The position numbers and the translations under genes are program-made. DNA of 64,000 nt from Salvelinus alpinus (taxonomy: Eukaryota > Chordata > Actinopteri > Salmoniformes > Salmonidae), in assembly GCF_045679555.1 (NCBI RefSeq), contig NC_092096.1:12665593-12729592 (forward strand), in the 5' to 3' direction. The notes under the pieces are model-generated. The model searched no databases, was not told the DNA's origin, and saw only the letters and a program-made list of their open reading frames with translations. Positions 1-12,807 of this stretch are shown piece after piece (positions within the stretch are counted from its first letter, which is position 1; each line of letters starts with the position of its first letter).

Positions 1-245
1 TCACCTAAATGTATTGAAGCTAGTAGGACATCACCTAAATGTATTGAACTTCTAGAAAATTCTAAAATTTTCCCAAAATGATCATAAAACATGAAGATAA
101 GTCAGTGATGAATAAATTCCTTCAACTTCCTGAAGAGGCCAGGTCACAGGAACGCCCCAGTCTGTGTGCGCCCGTTTGTCTACCACTTTCTGTAGCCGTT
201 AGCGATGATGCTAATGGAAAAATAAACGAATAAAAAAACGCCATC

Positions 246-331
246 TGGCAAAATGGTAGCCTATTCCCTTTATAGTGCACTGCTTCAAAAAGAGGTACAC
301 TATATAGGGAATAGGGTGACATTTGGGACAG
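246..331. mobile_element. Palindromic 'tatagtgcac' short element, copy 1
   Basis: Imperfect inverted repeat: CTATTCCCTTTATAGTGCAC on the left against its complement TATATAGGGAATAGGGTG and ATTTGGGACA on the right. Several copies occur in the window (see 12091-12204 for the best one). No coding capacity, so a MITE-like element. Confidence 0.6.
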
Positions 332-531
332 TCATGTGATGCAGAGTTAATTAGCCTGTTTGAATAGTCCTGCAACCCCAGAAAACCAACAACACAGTTA
401 AGGCGTGCAACTCATTAAAAACCTCTGCCAGCTGTAATATACTCTGTGATTTTAATATTCAGAGCCATTTCAAATAAACTCAACTGTGCTCAGTTTGGCT
501 CATTAAAAGCAGAGGAGAGAGAGAGGCTCCG

Positions 532-606
532 TCCCAAACAACAACCCCGTTCCCTATAAAGTACTTTAGAAAGTAGTGCACTTCATAGGGAATAAGGTGC
601 CATTTA
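532..606. mobile_element. Palindromic 'tatagtgcac' short element, copy 2
   Basis: Diverged copy: GTCCCAAAC, CGTTCCCTATAAAG, then AGTAGTGCACTTCATAGGG and AATAAGGTGCCATTTA, with the same left/right complementarity. Confidence 0.5.
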
Positions 607-1863
607 TAGGGGTATAACGGGTGGACTATTCCCACTCCGGCCAGGAGAGAAAATGAGGAAAGAGACAGGCAGGTCGAGGATTACACAGTGAAGAACTATA
701 GGAGGGTCATTCTGTAACTCCTCCAGACTCCTGGTGACAATTCAGTGACATGGAAACATTCCTAATTGATATTTGGGAAAAAGGTTATTTACAAATGAAA
801 GCTGATTGTAATGGCCTTTTATCTGTGGATGAGTATCCCTATACTAGGATGGAAGCAAATATAAGTAATTATAACAAATCATGCAAATAATTATGTACAT
901 TTAACAAGAATATGTTAATGTATCGAGCAACGATTATGCCTTTTTTTCTTGTCATTAAGTTAATTTACGAAAATCGCTATTTAACAAGCTATCTGACTAG
1001 CTCACATTAGCCAGCTAGCTATACATTTATCTTGCTATATATGGAAGGTTGACATTTGAATGAATTGTCATTTGTGTTGTTTGAAAGGCCCAGTGTGGTT
1101 CAAATTCAGTGTTTCATATCGTACAACTGATGTGTTTTATATCATATTGTACAACAGCTGATGAAACTAACACTGTAAAAGAGTGAAAACATTTTATCAG
1201 TTTGATTTCCTGATAGTTTCTCGTTGAAAACAACCTATATACACAGGATCTTCTAATCAGCAGGTTGGCATGGGCGGGAGTCTCGGCTTTCCATGGTGAC
1301 ATCACAATGCAGTAAATTGGTTAATAGACCAATAACAAAAAGAGTTCCAAACCTCTCTGCCAATAAAAGCTAGTTCTGTTTTCCCCTCCTCACTTAGATC
1401 CCTCCCAGGGAATTCTTGCCTGAGAAATTGTATTTCTGTCCATTTTAAAAATTGAAAATTATTATAGTATGGTACTTCCATAAACCAGCAAACCAAGCGG
1501 TCATCTTGTGAACCAGTGGATGTAAAAGAATCTAGCTAAAGCATTTACTACAAATTAAATGAACAATGTTGTAAGCTTGCCTTGCTGTTCTTTAAAAACA
1601 TGTTTCAAAGTCAAACACTAGTCATTGTTCTTTATTGTAGTAAAGTTAGAGATTGAAGATGTTTGTGAAAATCTATCTTATTGTGTAGTGGATGATGAAA
1701 AGATAAACATGCCTATGGAGCTGTGTGGCCCATCTGTATGGACCCTAAAACGTTTGGTATAAATAATAGTTCAGAACACTGGTTTTAATTGCTCCAACTG
1801 GTTAATCATTAATCCCATAGAAATTGCAGAAAATTACAGAGTGAAGGAAATGCGACTGTCAAA

Positions 1864-4190
1864 TTACTACTCCACATTGAACCACAGCCAGAGGACGGCT
1901 ACATTACCACTCCACATTGAACCACAGCCAGAGGACAGCTACATTACCACTCCATATTGAACCACAGCCAGAGGACAGCTACATTACCACTCCACATTGA
2001 ACCGCAGCCAGAGGACAGCTACATTACCACTCTACATTGAACCACAGCCAGAGGACAGCTACATTACCACACTACATTGAACCACAGCCAGAGGACAGCT
2101 ACATTACCACTCCACATTGAACCACAGCCAGAGGACAGCTACATTACCACTCCACATTGAACCACAGCCAGAGGACAGCTACATTACCACTCCATATTGA
2201 ACCACAGCCAGAGGACAGCTACATTACTACTCCACATTGAACCAGACAGAGGATGACTACATTACCACTCCACACTGAACCACAGCTACATTACTACTCC
2301 ACATTGAACCACAGCCAGAGGACAGCTACATTACTACCCCACATTGAACCACAGCTACATTACTACTCCACATTGAACCGCAGCCAGAGGACAGCTACAT
2401 TACCACTCCACATTGAACCACAGCTACATTACCACTCCACATTGAACTGCAGCCAGAGGACAGCTACATTCCCACTCCACATTGAACCGCAGCCAGAGGA
2501 CAGCTACATTACCACTCCACATTGAACCACAGCCAGAGGACAGCTACATTACCACTCCACATTGAACCAGACAAAGGATGACTACATTACCACTCCACAT
2601 TGAACCACAGCCAGAGGACAGCTACATTACCACTCCACATTGAACTGCAGCCAGAGGACAGCTACATTACCACTCCACATTGAACCACAGCCAGAGGACA
2701 GCTACATTACCACTCCACATTGAACCACAGCCAGAGGACAGCTACATTACCACACTACATTGAACCACAGCCAGAGGACAGCTACATTACCACTCCACAT
2801 TGAACCACAGCCAGAGGACAGCTACATTACCACTCCACATTGAACCGCAGCCAGAGGACAGCTACATTACTACTCCACATTGAACCACAGCCAGAGGATA
2901 GCTACATTACTACTCCACATTGAACCACAGCCAGAGGACAGCTACATTACTACTCCACATTGAACCACAGCCAGAGGACAGCTACATTACCACTCTACAT
3001 TGAACCACAGCCAGAGGACAGCTACATTACCACTCCACATTGAACCACAGCAACAGTACTACTCCACATTGAACCACAGCCAGAGGACAGCTACATTACC
3101 ACGCTACATTGAACCGCAGCCAGAGGACAGCTACATTACTACTCCACATTGAACCACAGCCAGAGGACAGCTACATTACCACTCCACATTGAACCACAGC
3201 CAGAGGACAGCTACATTACCACTCCACATTGAACCACAGCCAGAGGACAGCTACATTACCACTCCACATTGAACCACAGCTACATTACTACTCCACATTG
3301 AACCACAGCCAGAGGACAGCTACATTACTACTCCACATTGAACCACAGCCGGAGGACAGCTACATTACTACTCCACATTGAACCACAGCCAGAGGACAGC
3401 TACATTACTACTCCACATTGAACCACAGCCAGAGGACAGCTACATTACCACTCCACATTGAACCACAGCCAGAGGACAGCAACATTACCACTCCACATTG
3501 AACCACAGCCAGAGGACAGCAACATTACAACCCCACATTGAACCGCAGCCAGAGGACAGCTACATTACTACTCCACATTGAACCACAGCCAGAGGATGAC
3601 TACATTACCACGCTACATTGAACCACAGCCAGAGGACAGCTACATTACCACTCCACATTGAACCACAGCCAGAGGACAGCTACATTACTACTCCACATTG
3701 AACCACAGCCAGAGGACAGCTACATTACCACTCCACATTGAACCACAGCCAGAGGACAGCTACATTACCACTCCACATTGAACCACAGCTACATTACTAC
3801 TCCACATTGAACCACAGCCAGAGGATGACTACATTACTACTCCACATTGAACCGCAGCCAGAGGACAGCTACATTACCACTCCACATTGAACCACAGCCA
3901 GAGGACAGCTACATTACCACTCCACATTGAACCACAGCCAGAGGACAGCTACATTACCACTCCACATTGAACCACAGCCAGAGGACAGCTACATTACCAC
4001 TCCACATTGAACCACAGCCAGAGGACAGCTACATTACCACTCCACATTGAACCACAGCCAGAGGACAGCTACATTACCACTCCACATTGAACCACAGCCA
4101 GAGGACAGCTACATTACCACTCCACATTGAACCACAGCCAGAGGACAGCTACATTACCACTCTACATTGAACCACAGCCAGGGAATGCGT
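1864..4190. repeat. Minisatellite, 40-bp unit, about 58 copies
   Basis: Unit starts CCACAGCCAGAGGACAGCTA and continues with a CATTACCACTCCACATTGAA half. Shortened units that lack the CAGAGGACAG part occur near 2280, 2340, 2420, 3270 and 3790. Sequence is homogeneous at the right end (3880-4150). Lies in TBC1D15 intron 5. Confidence 0.97.
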
Positions 4191-5047
4191 ACATTACAGG
4201 CACATCGTTGTTTTGCAGTTCTCATTTGTTTCTCATATGGTAAGTAGGTGTTGTTGCATGACAAATACAGTATGTGGAAAGCCATTACTGCCGTCAGTAC
4301 TGGCATTGAGAAAAACACAAGTCTCGTCTTCAATGAACTGCGAGGTAAGCAATCCTGTGGCGGCGTCTGCTGTGCATGAGTGATGTCCCATTCCATAGGG
4401 CTATTTATCTCTCCCTACGACTAAACGCTCCGTCTGAGGGACACTCCCCCACCGAGGGACACTCGAAAACGAGGGGAGGGCTAAGAGGGGTTATTGGAAT
4501 TGAGAGTCTCTCTCTCTCTCACGTCCCCCCCCTCCCCAATTGGTCCTAAGAGACCAGTAGACTCTTAACCTGACACAGCAGGTGGAAGGTAAGAAAAGGT
4601 CACACACCAACACAATGTAGTCACACACAGAACACACTGCAACTCACCACCCACAGCATTAGCATAGAAATGGTGTTGAAACACACCGGTTAAAACCGTC
4701 CCATTGAAGGGGAGAGAAGCCTTTAACAGCCAATCACAGCAGCATCTAGGAAGGAATAAACTACAATAGCAGCTCCCCGCATGCAAATAAATCACACAGC
4801 CTTCGTCCCAAATGGCACCCTATCCCATATATAGAGCACTAACTCCTACCAGAGCCCCTCTATAGAGGGGACAGTGTGGTGTTTGGGACGCAGACGCGGT
4901 GTGAAGACGGTTATTATTGTTACTAGAGAGGGGAAACCGCTGCTAAAGGCCACTGAGAAACTGTCTAACAAAACGCCTGATAGATGAACAGACAGTGGTG
5001 TGATTCTGTTGGACACATACAGGGCTGAGACTGGGCCAAATGGCACC
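4191..5047. other. Intron stretch between two arrays
   Basis: Non-repetitive sequence with a (CT)n run near 4507, a palindromic element copy at 4804-4892, and no recognisable gene. Confidence 0.4.
4804..4892. mobile_element. Palindromic 'tatagtgcac' short element, copy 3
   Basis: GTCCCAAATGGCACCCTATC at the left, and TATAGAGGGGACAGTG with GTTTGGGACG at the right. Confidence 0.6.
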
Positions 5048-6382
5048 CTGTTACCTGTTACCTGCACTACGTTAGACCAGAGCCCTATTCCCTGTTACCT
5101 GCACTACATTAGACCAGAGCCCTATTCCCTGTTTACTGCACTACATTAGACCAGAGCCCTATTCCCTGTTACCTGCACTACATTAGACCAGAGCCCTATT
5201 CCCTGTTTACTGCACTACATTAGACCAGAGCCCTATTCCCTGTTTACTGCACTACATTAGACCAGAGCCCTATTCCCTGTTACCTGCACTACATTAGACC
5301 AGAGCCCTATTCCCTGTTACCTGCACTACATTAGACCAGAGCCCTATTCCCTGTTACCTGCACTACATTAGACCAGAGCCCTATTCCCTGTTACCTGCAC
5401 TACGTTAGACCAGAGCCCTATTCCCTGTTACCTGCACTACGTTAGACCAGAGCCCTATTCCCTGTTACCTGCACTACGTTAGACTAGAGCCCTATTCCCT
5501 GTTTACTGCACTACGTTAGACCAGAGCCCTATTCCCTGTTACCTGCACTACATTAGACCAGAGCCCTATTCCCTGTTTACTGCACTACGTTAGACCAGAG
5601 CCCTATTCCCTGTTTACTGCACTACGTTAGACCAGAGCCCTATTCCCTGTTACCTGCACTACATTAGACCAGAGCCCTATTCCCTGTTACCTGCACTACG
5701 TTAGACCAGAGCCCTATTCCCTGTTACCTGCACTACATTAGACCAGAGCCCTATTCCCTGTTACCTGCACTACGTTAGACCAGAGCCCTATTCCCTGTTA
5801 CCTGCACTACGTTAGACCAGAGCCCTATTCCCTGTTACCTGCACTACGTTAGACCAGAGCCCTATTCCCTGTTTACTGCACTACATTAGACCAGAGCCCT
5901 ATTCCCTGTTTACTGCACTACATTAGACCAGAGCCCTATTCCCTGTTTACTGCACTACATTAGACCAGAGCCCTATTCCCTGTTTACTGCACTACGTTAG
6001 ACCAGAGCCCTATTCCCTGTTTACTGCACTACATTAGACCAGAGCCCTATTCCCTGTTACCTGCACTACATTAGACCAGAGCCCTATTCCCTGTTTACTG
6101 CACTACGTTAGACCAGAGCCCTATTCCCTGTTTACTGCACTACGTTAGACCAGAGCCCTATTCCCTGTTACCTGCACTACATTAGACCAGAGCCCTATTC
6201 CCTGTTTACTGCACTACATTAGACCAGAGCCCTATTCCCTGTTACCTGCACTACATTAGACCAGAGCCCTATTCCCTGTTACCTGCACTACATTAGACCA
6301 GAGCCCTATTCCCTGTTTACTGCACTACGTTAGACCAGAGCCCTATTCCCTGTTTACTGCACTACATTAGACCAGAGCCCAT
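5048..6382. repeat. Minisatellite, 37-bp unit, about 36 copies, grown inside a palindromic element
   Basis: Unit is TGCACTACATTAGACCAGAG followed by CCCTATTCCCTGTTACC. Both halves are parts of the palindromic element, whose left end (CCAAATGGCACCCTG) is at 5036-5050. Two unit variants alternate: CCTGTTACCTGC and CCTGTTTACTGC. Confidence 0.96.
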
Positions 6383-6526
6383 GTGAGTGAGTGTCTCTCC
6401 TCCCAGGTTCTGTAGCAGCGCAGCAGAACCCCCATAAATCACTGCTGGATGAGCAATGAAGCCTCCTGTAAATGACATTCATGTTAAGTAACGCCGACTG
6501 TACAAGCACCGGTCCGCTTAACTGGG

Positions 6527-6815
6527 GGTTCTGTTCTCACAGCACCGCTGGGGGCTCTGTTCTCACGGCACCGCTGGGGGCTGTATGCTCTGGGCTGTGT
6601 TCTCACAGCACCGCTGGGGGCTGTATGCTCTGGGCTGTGTTCTCACAGCACCGCTGGGGGCTGTATGCTGGGGGCTCTGTTCTCACAGCACCGCTGGGGG
6701 CTGTATGCTGGGGGCTCTGTTCTCACAGCACCGCTGGGGGCTGTATGCTGGGGGCTCTGTCCTCACAGCACCGCTGGGGGCTGTATGCTGGGGGCTCTGT
6801 CCTCACAGCACAGCT
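6527..6815. repeat. Minisatellite, 40-bp unit, about 7 copies
   Basis: Unit TCTCACAGCACCGCTGGGGG plus a CTGTATGCT half. The unit has a small hairpin, CAGC-ACC-GCTG. G-rich on the plus strand. Confidence 0.92.
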
Positions 6816-6994
6816 ATGTATAGCACCATGCTGATGTCACAGTATATGGTAAAACAAACCACACTACTTTCTACTCCTTATGGGGAGGTCATCAATGTGT
6901 AGGGAAATAATGAAACAAAACCAAAACAGACAGACCCATGGTGGTCCTGTAGTGTCCTTTTATAGATGTCAGGTAGACCGTGTTAAAACCTCTA

Positions 6995-7550
6995 CTCCTG
7001 AGTCACCACAGTCCTGGTTACTGTACCAAACCGTGTACACTGAGTCACCACAGTCCTGGTTACTGTACCAAACCGTGTACACTGAGTCACCACAGCCCTG
7101 GTTACTGTACCAAACCGTGTACTCTGAGTCAACACAGCCCTGGTTACTGTACCAAACCGTGTACACTGAGTCAACACAGCCCTGGTTACTGTACCAAACC
7201 GTGTACACTGAGTCAACACAGCCCTGGTTACTGTACCAAACCGTGTACACTGAGTCACCACAGTCCTGGTTACTGTACCAAACCGTGTACACTGAGTCAC
7301 CACAGTCCTGGTTACTGTACCAAACCGTGTACACTGAGTCACCACAGTCCTGGTTACTGTACCAAACCGTGTACACTGAGTCACCACAGTCCTGGTTACT
7401 GTACCAAACTGTGTACACTGAGTCACCACAGTCCTGGTTACTGTACCAAACCGTGTACACTGAGTCACCACAGTCCTGGTTACTGTACCAAACCGTGTAC
7501 ACTGAGTCACCACAGTCCTGGTTACTGTACCAAACTGTGTACACTGAGCG
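6995..7550. repeat. Minisatellite, 42-bp unit, about 13 copies
   Basis: Unit CTGAGTCACCACAGTCCTGG plus TTACTGTACCAAACCGTGTA and CA. Contains the perfect palindrome GTGTACAC. Because 42 is a multiple of three, several frames stay open; none is a gene. Confidence 0.96.
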
Positions 7551-7718
7551 CTGGCCAACAGGACACGTTCACATCAATACTGTGATGGATACAGTCACGC
7601 CTTCATAAAACATTATAATATGTTGTAAACAACATCAGCAGTAACACCAGTTGATGAGATTGCCAATAATAATCATATGAATTAAACTAGGCTACCGGTA
7701 CTCATAAGGGACACACAG

Positions 7719-8956
7719 AGCATTCAGAAAGTATTCAGACCCTGTGATTTTTTTCCCTCACATTCTGTTATGTTAAAGCCTTATTCTAAAATTGATGAAA
7801 TAAACAGAAATACGTAGAGCTCCGAGACAGGATTGTGTCGAGGCACCGATCTGGGGAAGGCAACCAAAACATTTCTGCAGTATTGAAGATTCCCAATATT
7901 TTTTTAACCACCAAGACTCTTCCTAGAGCTGGCCGCCCGGCCAAACTGAGCAATCAGGGGAGAAGGGCCTTGGTCAGGGAGGTAACCAAGAACCCAATGG
8001 TCACTCTGACAAAGCTCCAGAGTTCCTCTGTGGAGATGGGAGAACCTTCCAGAAGGACAACCAACTCCGCAGCACTCCACCAATCAGGCCTTTAAGGTAG
8101 AGTGGCCAGACGGAAGCCACTCCTCAGTAAAAGGCACATGACAGCCTGGTTGGAGTTTTCCAAAAGGCACCTAAAGACTCTCAGACCATGAGAAACAAGT
8201 GTCACGTCTGGAGGAAACCTGGCACCATCCCTACGGTGAAGCATGGTGGTGGTGGCATCATGCTGTGGGGATGTTTTTCAGTGGCAGGGACTGGGAGACT
8301 AGTCAGGATCGAGGCAAAGATGAACGGAGCAAAGTACAGAGAGATCCTTGATGAAACCTGCTCCAGAGCACTCAGGACCTCAGACTGGGGCGAAGATTCA
8401 CCTTCCAACAGGACAACAACACTAAGCACACAGCCAAGACAACGTAGGAGTGGCTTCGGGACAAGTCTCTGAATGTCCTTGAGTGACCCAGCCAGAGATT
8501 GGAATTGAATTTGATTGAACATCTCTGGAGAGACCTGAAAATAGCTGTGCAGCGACGCTCCCCATCCAACCTGACAGAGCCTGAGAGGATCTGCAGAGAA
8601 GAATGGGAGAAACTCCCCAAATACAGGTGCCAAGCTTGTAGCATCATACCCAAGAAGACTCAAGGCTGTAATCGCTGACAAAGGTGCTTCAACAAAGTAC
8701 TGAGTAAAGGGTCTGAATACTTACGTAAATTAGATTTTAAATTTTAAACACATTTGAAAAAAAGTCTAAAAACTGTTTTTGCTTTGCATTATGGGGTATT
8801 GTGATGTCATTATGGGGTATGGTGATGTCATTATGGGGTATGGTGTGTAGATTGATGAGGGAGGGGGAAAAAAAGTGAATCCATATTAGAATAAAGCTGT
8901 AACGTAACAAAATGTGGGAAAAGTGAAGGGGTCTGAATACTTTCTGACTGCACCGT
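7719..8956 (+). mobile_element. Tc1-like transposon relic (CAGAAAGTATTCAGACC terminal repeat type)
   Basis: Left end CAGAAAGTATTCAGACCCTG and right end GGGGTCTGAATACTTTCTG form the inverted termini, ending in TA. The interior carries transposase fragments on the plus strand: a helix-turn-helix part near 7835-8095 and the [17 protein letters not shown] segment near 8240-8300. The frame is broken by shifts and an internal deletion near 8150-8190, so it cannot encode an active transposase. Confidence 0.9.
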
Positions 8957-9104
8957 ACATATATTACCAGAATACTAACTGGATACAGTCACAGTTGATG
9001 AGTTATTATACAGGGTGCTGCACTGATGACGTGAAACACAACAATACTACATCTTCGTTGTCTGTAGGCTACTAGAAGAAGAACAGCTGTTCACGTGATG
9101 ACAT

Positions 9105-9865
9105 CACTGGGGCGGAGCTTCCTGCCATCCAGGACCTGTATACCAGGCGGTGTCAGAGGAAGGCCACCCAAGTCGTAGACTGTTCTCTCTGCTACCACAC
9201 GGTACCGATGTCTGGAACCAACAGGACTGACCAGATTCTATCCCCAAACCAGAAGACTGCTAAACAAGACTCACACACACACTGAACTCTACCCACATGC
9301 TCACACACACACAGCTCACACACACACACTGGACTCGACCCACGTGCTCACACACACACACACACACAGCTCACACCCCAACACACACACACTGGACCCA
9401 CGTGCTCACACACACACACAGCTCACAGTTCACATCCCAACACACATACTGACCCCACACACACACTCGCTTTCACCACATATGCTGCTACCACCGTCTA
9501 TTATCTATCCTGTTGCCTAGTCACTTCACCCCTACCTATATGTACATATCTACCTCAATTACCTAGTACCTCTGCACATCAACTCAGTACTGGTACTTCC
9601 TGTATATAGCCATGTTATTACCTGGTACTTCCTGTATATAGCCATGTTATTACCTCATACCCCTCCACATCAACTCAGTATTGGTACTTCCTGTATATAG
9701 CCATGTTATTTTTACTCACTGTGTATTTATGCCTCGTGTCACGTTCTACATTTTTTATGTTCAACTCTGCGTTGTTGGTAAAATGGCCCGTCAGGAAGCA
9801 TTTCACTGTTAGTCTACACCTGTTGTTTACGAAGCATGTGACAAATAAACATTTGATGTGATGAA
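9105..9865 (+). mobile_element. LINE 3' end (RT C-terminal remnant plus 3' UTR and tail)
   Basis: Frame at about 9112-9170 reads AELPAIQDLYTRRCQRKA, the C-terminal segment of a fish non-LTR reverse transcriptase. Then follow a CA-rich expansion (9275-9460) and a 3' UTR ending AAGCATGTGACAAATAAACA and TTTGATGTGATG. 5' truncated. The same family appears reversed at 19660-19930 and 57509-59720. Confidence 0.75.
9275..9465. repeat. CA-rich microsatellite/minisatellite
   Basis: Runs of (CA)n separated by GCTCACA, ACTGGAC and CCACGTGCT blocks, inside the LINE 3' end. Confidence 0.8.
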
Positions 9866-10054
9866 GTACTACAGATGCTTTTCAAAACTGGAGGATGGCC
9901 ATTTTAACCCTGTAGGCACCTGCAACTTACTACAAGTAGAATAAATTACACTTGCCGAGAATTACTTGCCTCCAAAGAAAATTATTCGATTTTTGAATAA
10001 TTTGGTCCAGCCCATTTTTTAGTTGGAAGTGAAAAATCTTAATAAAAAAAATAG

Positions 10055-10282
10055 ATATTTTTTTATTTAACCTTTATTTAACTTGGCAAGTCAGTTTAGA
10101 ATTTTTTTACAATGACGGCCTACCCCGGCCAAACACAGACGACGATGGGCCAATTGTGCGCTGCCCTATGGGACTCCAAATCACAGCCGGATGTTATACA
10201 ACCTGGATTTCGAACCAGGGAATGTAGTGACGCCTCTTGCACTGTGATGCAGTACCTTAGACCGCTGCGCCGTTCGGGAGCC
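10055..10282 (-). mobile_element. tRNA-derived SINE, full-length type
   Basis: Minus strand: tRNA-like head GGCTCCCGAACGGCGCAGCG, B-box-like CCCTGGTTCGAAATCC, then body and tail CTTGCCAAGTTAAATAAAGG. Head plus tail make about 228 bp. Fits the salmonid tRNA(Leu)-like SINE group; the family name is not certain. Confidence 0.85.
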
Positions 10283-10554
10283 CTGAATTTCAGTTTCGGT
10301 CACATTTTTTGGGGGTCCTGTGCCAGTTGTAAATCAAACACCATTAGATTGGTGAAATTTGACATATGTTAGAAGAAATATTGAATTGTGAAATGATATT
10401 AATATAGTTGACTGCAACAAATGGACTGACTTCCATAGAGCCTGAAGCACTCTAGTGGTGAATATAGGAATTACACTGACACCCACTTAAATTACCATCA
10501 TACGCAAGGAAACCGTTTAACCTCTCTTTCTGGCCATTATATCTGCTAACAAAG

Positions 10555-11331
10555 GTGCAGAGAAGAACCTACAGGGGGATAACAGCAGAGAGGAACCTAA
10601 AGGGGGATAACAGCAGAGAGGAACCTACAGGGGGGATAACAGCAGAGAGGAACCTACAGGGGGGATAACAGCAGAGAGGAACCTACAGGGGGGATAACAG
10701 CAGAGAGGAACCTACAGGGGGGATAACAGCAGAGAGGAACCTACAGGGGGGATAACAGCAGAGAGGAACCTACAGGGGGGATAACAGCAGAGAGGAACCT
10801 ACAGGGGGGATAACAGCAGAGAGGAACCTACAGGGGGGATAACAGCAGAGAGGAACCTACAGGGGGGATAACAGCAGAGAGGAACCTACAGGGGGGATAA
10901 CAGCAGAGAGGAACCTACAGGGGGGATAACAGCAGAGAGGAACCTACAGGGGGGATAACAGCAGAGAGGAACCTACAGGGGGGATAACAGCAGGGAGGAA
11001 CCTACAGGGGGGATAACAGCAGAGAGGAACCTACAGGGGGGGATAACAGCAGAGAGGAATCTCCAGGGGGGATAACAGCAGAGAGGAACCTACAGGGGGG
11101 ATAACAGCAGAGAGGAACCTACAGGGGGATAACAGCAGAGAGGAACCTACAGGGGGGATAACAGCAGAGAGGAACCTACAGGGGGGATAACAGCAGAGAG
11201 GAACCTACAGGGGGGATAACAGCAGAGAGGAACCTACAGGGGGATAACAGCAGAGAGGAACCTACAGGGGGATAACAGCAGAGAGGAACCTACAGGGGGA
11301 TAACAGCAGAGAGGAACCTACAGGGGGATAA
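10555..11331. repeat. Minisatellite, 28/29-bp unit, about 27 copies
   Basis: Unit GGGGGGATAACAGCAGAGAG plus GAACCTACA. Length varies with the G run (5, 6 or 7 G). Plus-strand G-rich. Confidence 0.96.
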
Positions 11332-11414
11332 TTAATGTATTCTGCCTTCTTCAGAGTTAACCATGTACCTGTTGTGACTGTCCGTGATAAACATGAGACT
11401 TGAGATCCCCCTCT

Positions 11415-11902
11415 AGCCTCTCTCCCCCCCCACTCACTCTAGCCTCTCCCCCCACTCTAGCCTCTCCCCCCACTCTAGCCTCTCCCCCCACTCTAGCCTC
11501 TCCCCCCACTCTAGCCCCACTCTAGCCTCTCCCCCCACTCTAGCCCCACTCTAGCCTCCCCCCCCCCTAGCCTCTCCCCCCACTCTAGCCTCTCCCCCCA
11601 CTCTAGCCCCCATCCCCCCCCCCCCCCTCTAGCCTCTCCCCCCCCCTCTAGCCTCTCCCCCCCCCCTCTAGCCTCCCCCCTCTAGCCTCTCCCCCCCCTC
11701 TAGCCTCTCCCCCCCCCTCTAGCCTCTCCCCCCCCCCTCTAGCCTCTCCCCCCCCCTCTAGCCTCTCCCTCCCCCCCCCCCCTCTAGCCTCTCCCCCCCC
11801 CTCTAGCTTCTCCCCCCCCCCCCCAGCCTCTTCCCCCCCCCCCCCCAGCCTCTCCCCCCCCACCTCTAGCCTCTCCCCCCCCCCTAGCCTCTCCCCCTCA
11901 GA
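11415..11902. repeat. C-rich minisatellite with 14-18-bp units
   Basis: Units of CTCTAGCCTCTCCCCCC type. C runs lengthen to 8-14 towards the right. The complementary (transcribed) strand of TBC1D15 is GGGGGG-rich, with CTAGAG spacers. Confidence 0.93.
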
Positions 11903-11934
11903 CACAGCATGTGTTTCTAGTTATATCTTTCTCT

Positions 11935-12040
11935 CTACATAGTTGGAAAAGGTAAAGCCCTAAAGTAAGCATTTCAATGTCTAAACCTGCCTGTTGTTTA
12001 GGAAAGCATGTGACAAATAAAATGCATTACATTTTTTGTT
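11935..12040 (+). mobile_element. LINE 3' tail fragment
   Basis: Contains AAGCATTTCAATGTCTAAAC, then CCTGTTGTTTAGGAAAGCAT and GTGACAAATAAAATGCATTA. It is the same 3' tail as at 9790-9865. Confidence 0.6.
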
Positions 12041-12090
12041 TTTAACTGAACCTGGCAGAGCGGAAGCTGAACAGAAACCACTTTCAGGAT

Positions 12091-12204
12091 GTGTACCAAA
12101 TGGCGCCCTATTCCCTATATAGTGCACTACTTTCTACCAGGGCTCATAGGACCATGGCCAAAAGTAGTGCACTATATAGGGAATAGGGTGCCATTTGGGA
12201 CACA
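12091..12204. mobile_element. Palindromic 'tatagtgcac' short element, best copy
   Basis: Near-perfect 114-bp inverted repeat: the left arm has CCAAATGGCGCCCTATTCCC then TATATAGTGCACTACTTT; the right arm has AAAGTAGTGCACTATATAGG then GAATAGGGTGCCATTTGG. A central AGGGCTCATAGGACCATGG forms the loop. No protein; MITE-like. Confidence 0.8.
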
Positions 12205-12387
12205 CACTCAGTTTCAACGCCTGTTCACATGCTGCCACAGAACCAACCAGACCACCTGGTGTGTGGGCGCCGGGTCACTTTGTTTTTTTACAGCAGAATA
12301 GTCTACATCTGGCTGGGGGGGGGGGTTCATACTTTCCTACAAGCAATCATCTCCAGCACTGGGAAAGACTTTCAATTCTGGAGCGCG

Positions 12388-12620
12388 GTGTGTTCTGGAC
12401 TGTATCTGTCCAGGGCGTGACAGCTCTGCTCGGTCCACTAGTGACTGTCTGTATAACCTGTAATTGTGTTCTGGACTGTATCTGTCCAGGGCGTGACAGC
12501 TCTGCTCGGTCCACTAGTGACTGTCTGTATAACCTGTGATTGTGTTCTGGACTGTATCTGTCCAGGGCGTGACAGCTCTGCTCGGTCCACTAGTGACTGT
12601 CTGTATAACCTGTAATTGTG
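12388..12620. repeat. Tandem repeat, 76-bp unit, 3 copies
   Basis: Unit contains GTGTTCTGGACTGTATCTGT, then CCAGGGCGTGACAGCTCTGC and a CCTGTAATT end. The core TGGAC-TGTATCT-GTCCA is an inverted repeat. Confidence 0.95.
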
Positions 12621-12807
12621 TTCATCATGGGACTGGGCTTGGGCCTTGGCTGACATAGGATAGTGGCCCTTTGAGGAACACAAAGATCACCACACACCCA
12701 GTGTAACCAGTGGCAATACATACAACACTATTCCCTGGCTTTTTCATTGCTAAAGTTTTTAAAAAACTTTTAGAAAATTTGAATGAAGTGGAATAAGTTG
12801 TATTAGA

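Larger units (their letters stand above)
1..1863. other. TBC1D15 intron 5, low-repeat stretch
   Basis: No coding exon of TBC1D15 is recognised here. It holds two palindromic short elements (246-331 and 532-606) and, at about 1290-1480, sequence of a dispersed salmonid repeat type ('taatagaccaataacaaaa' followed by a CCCTCCTC stretch). The rest is AT-rich intron. Confidence 0.4.
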
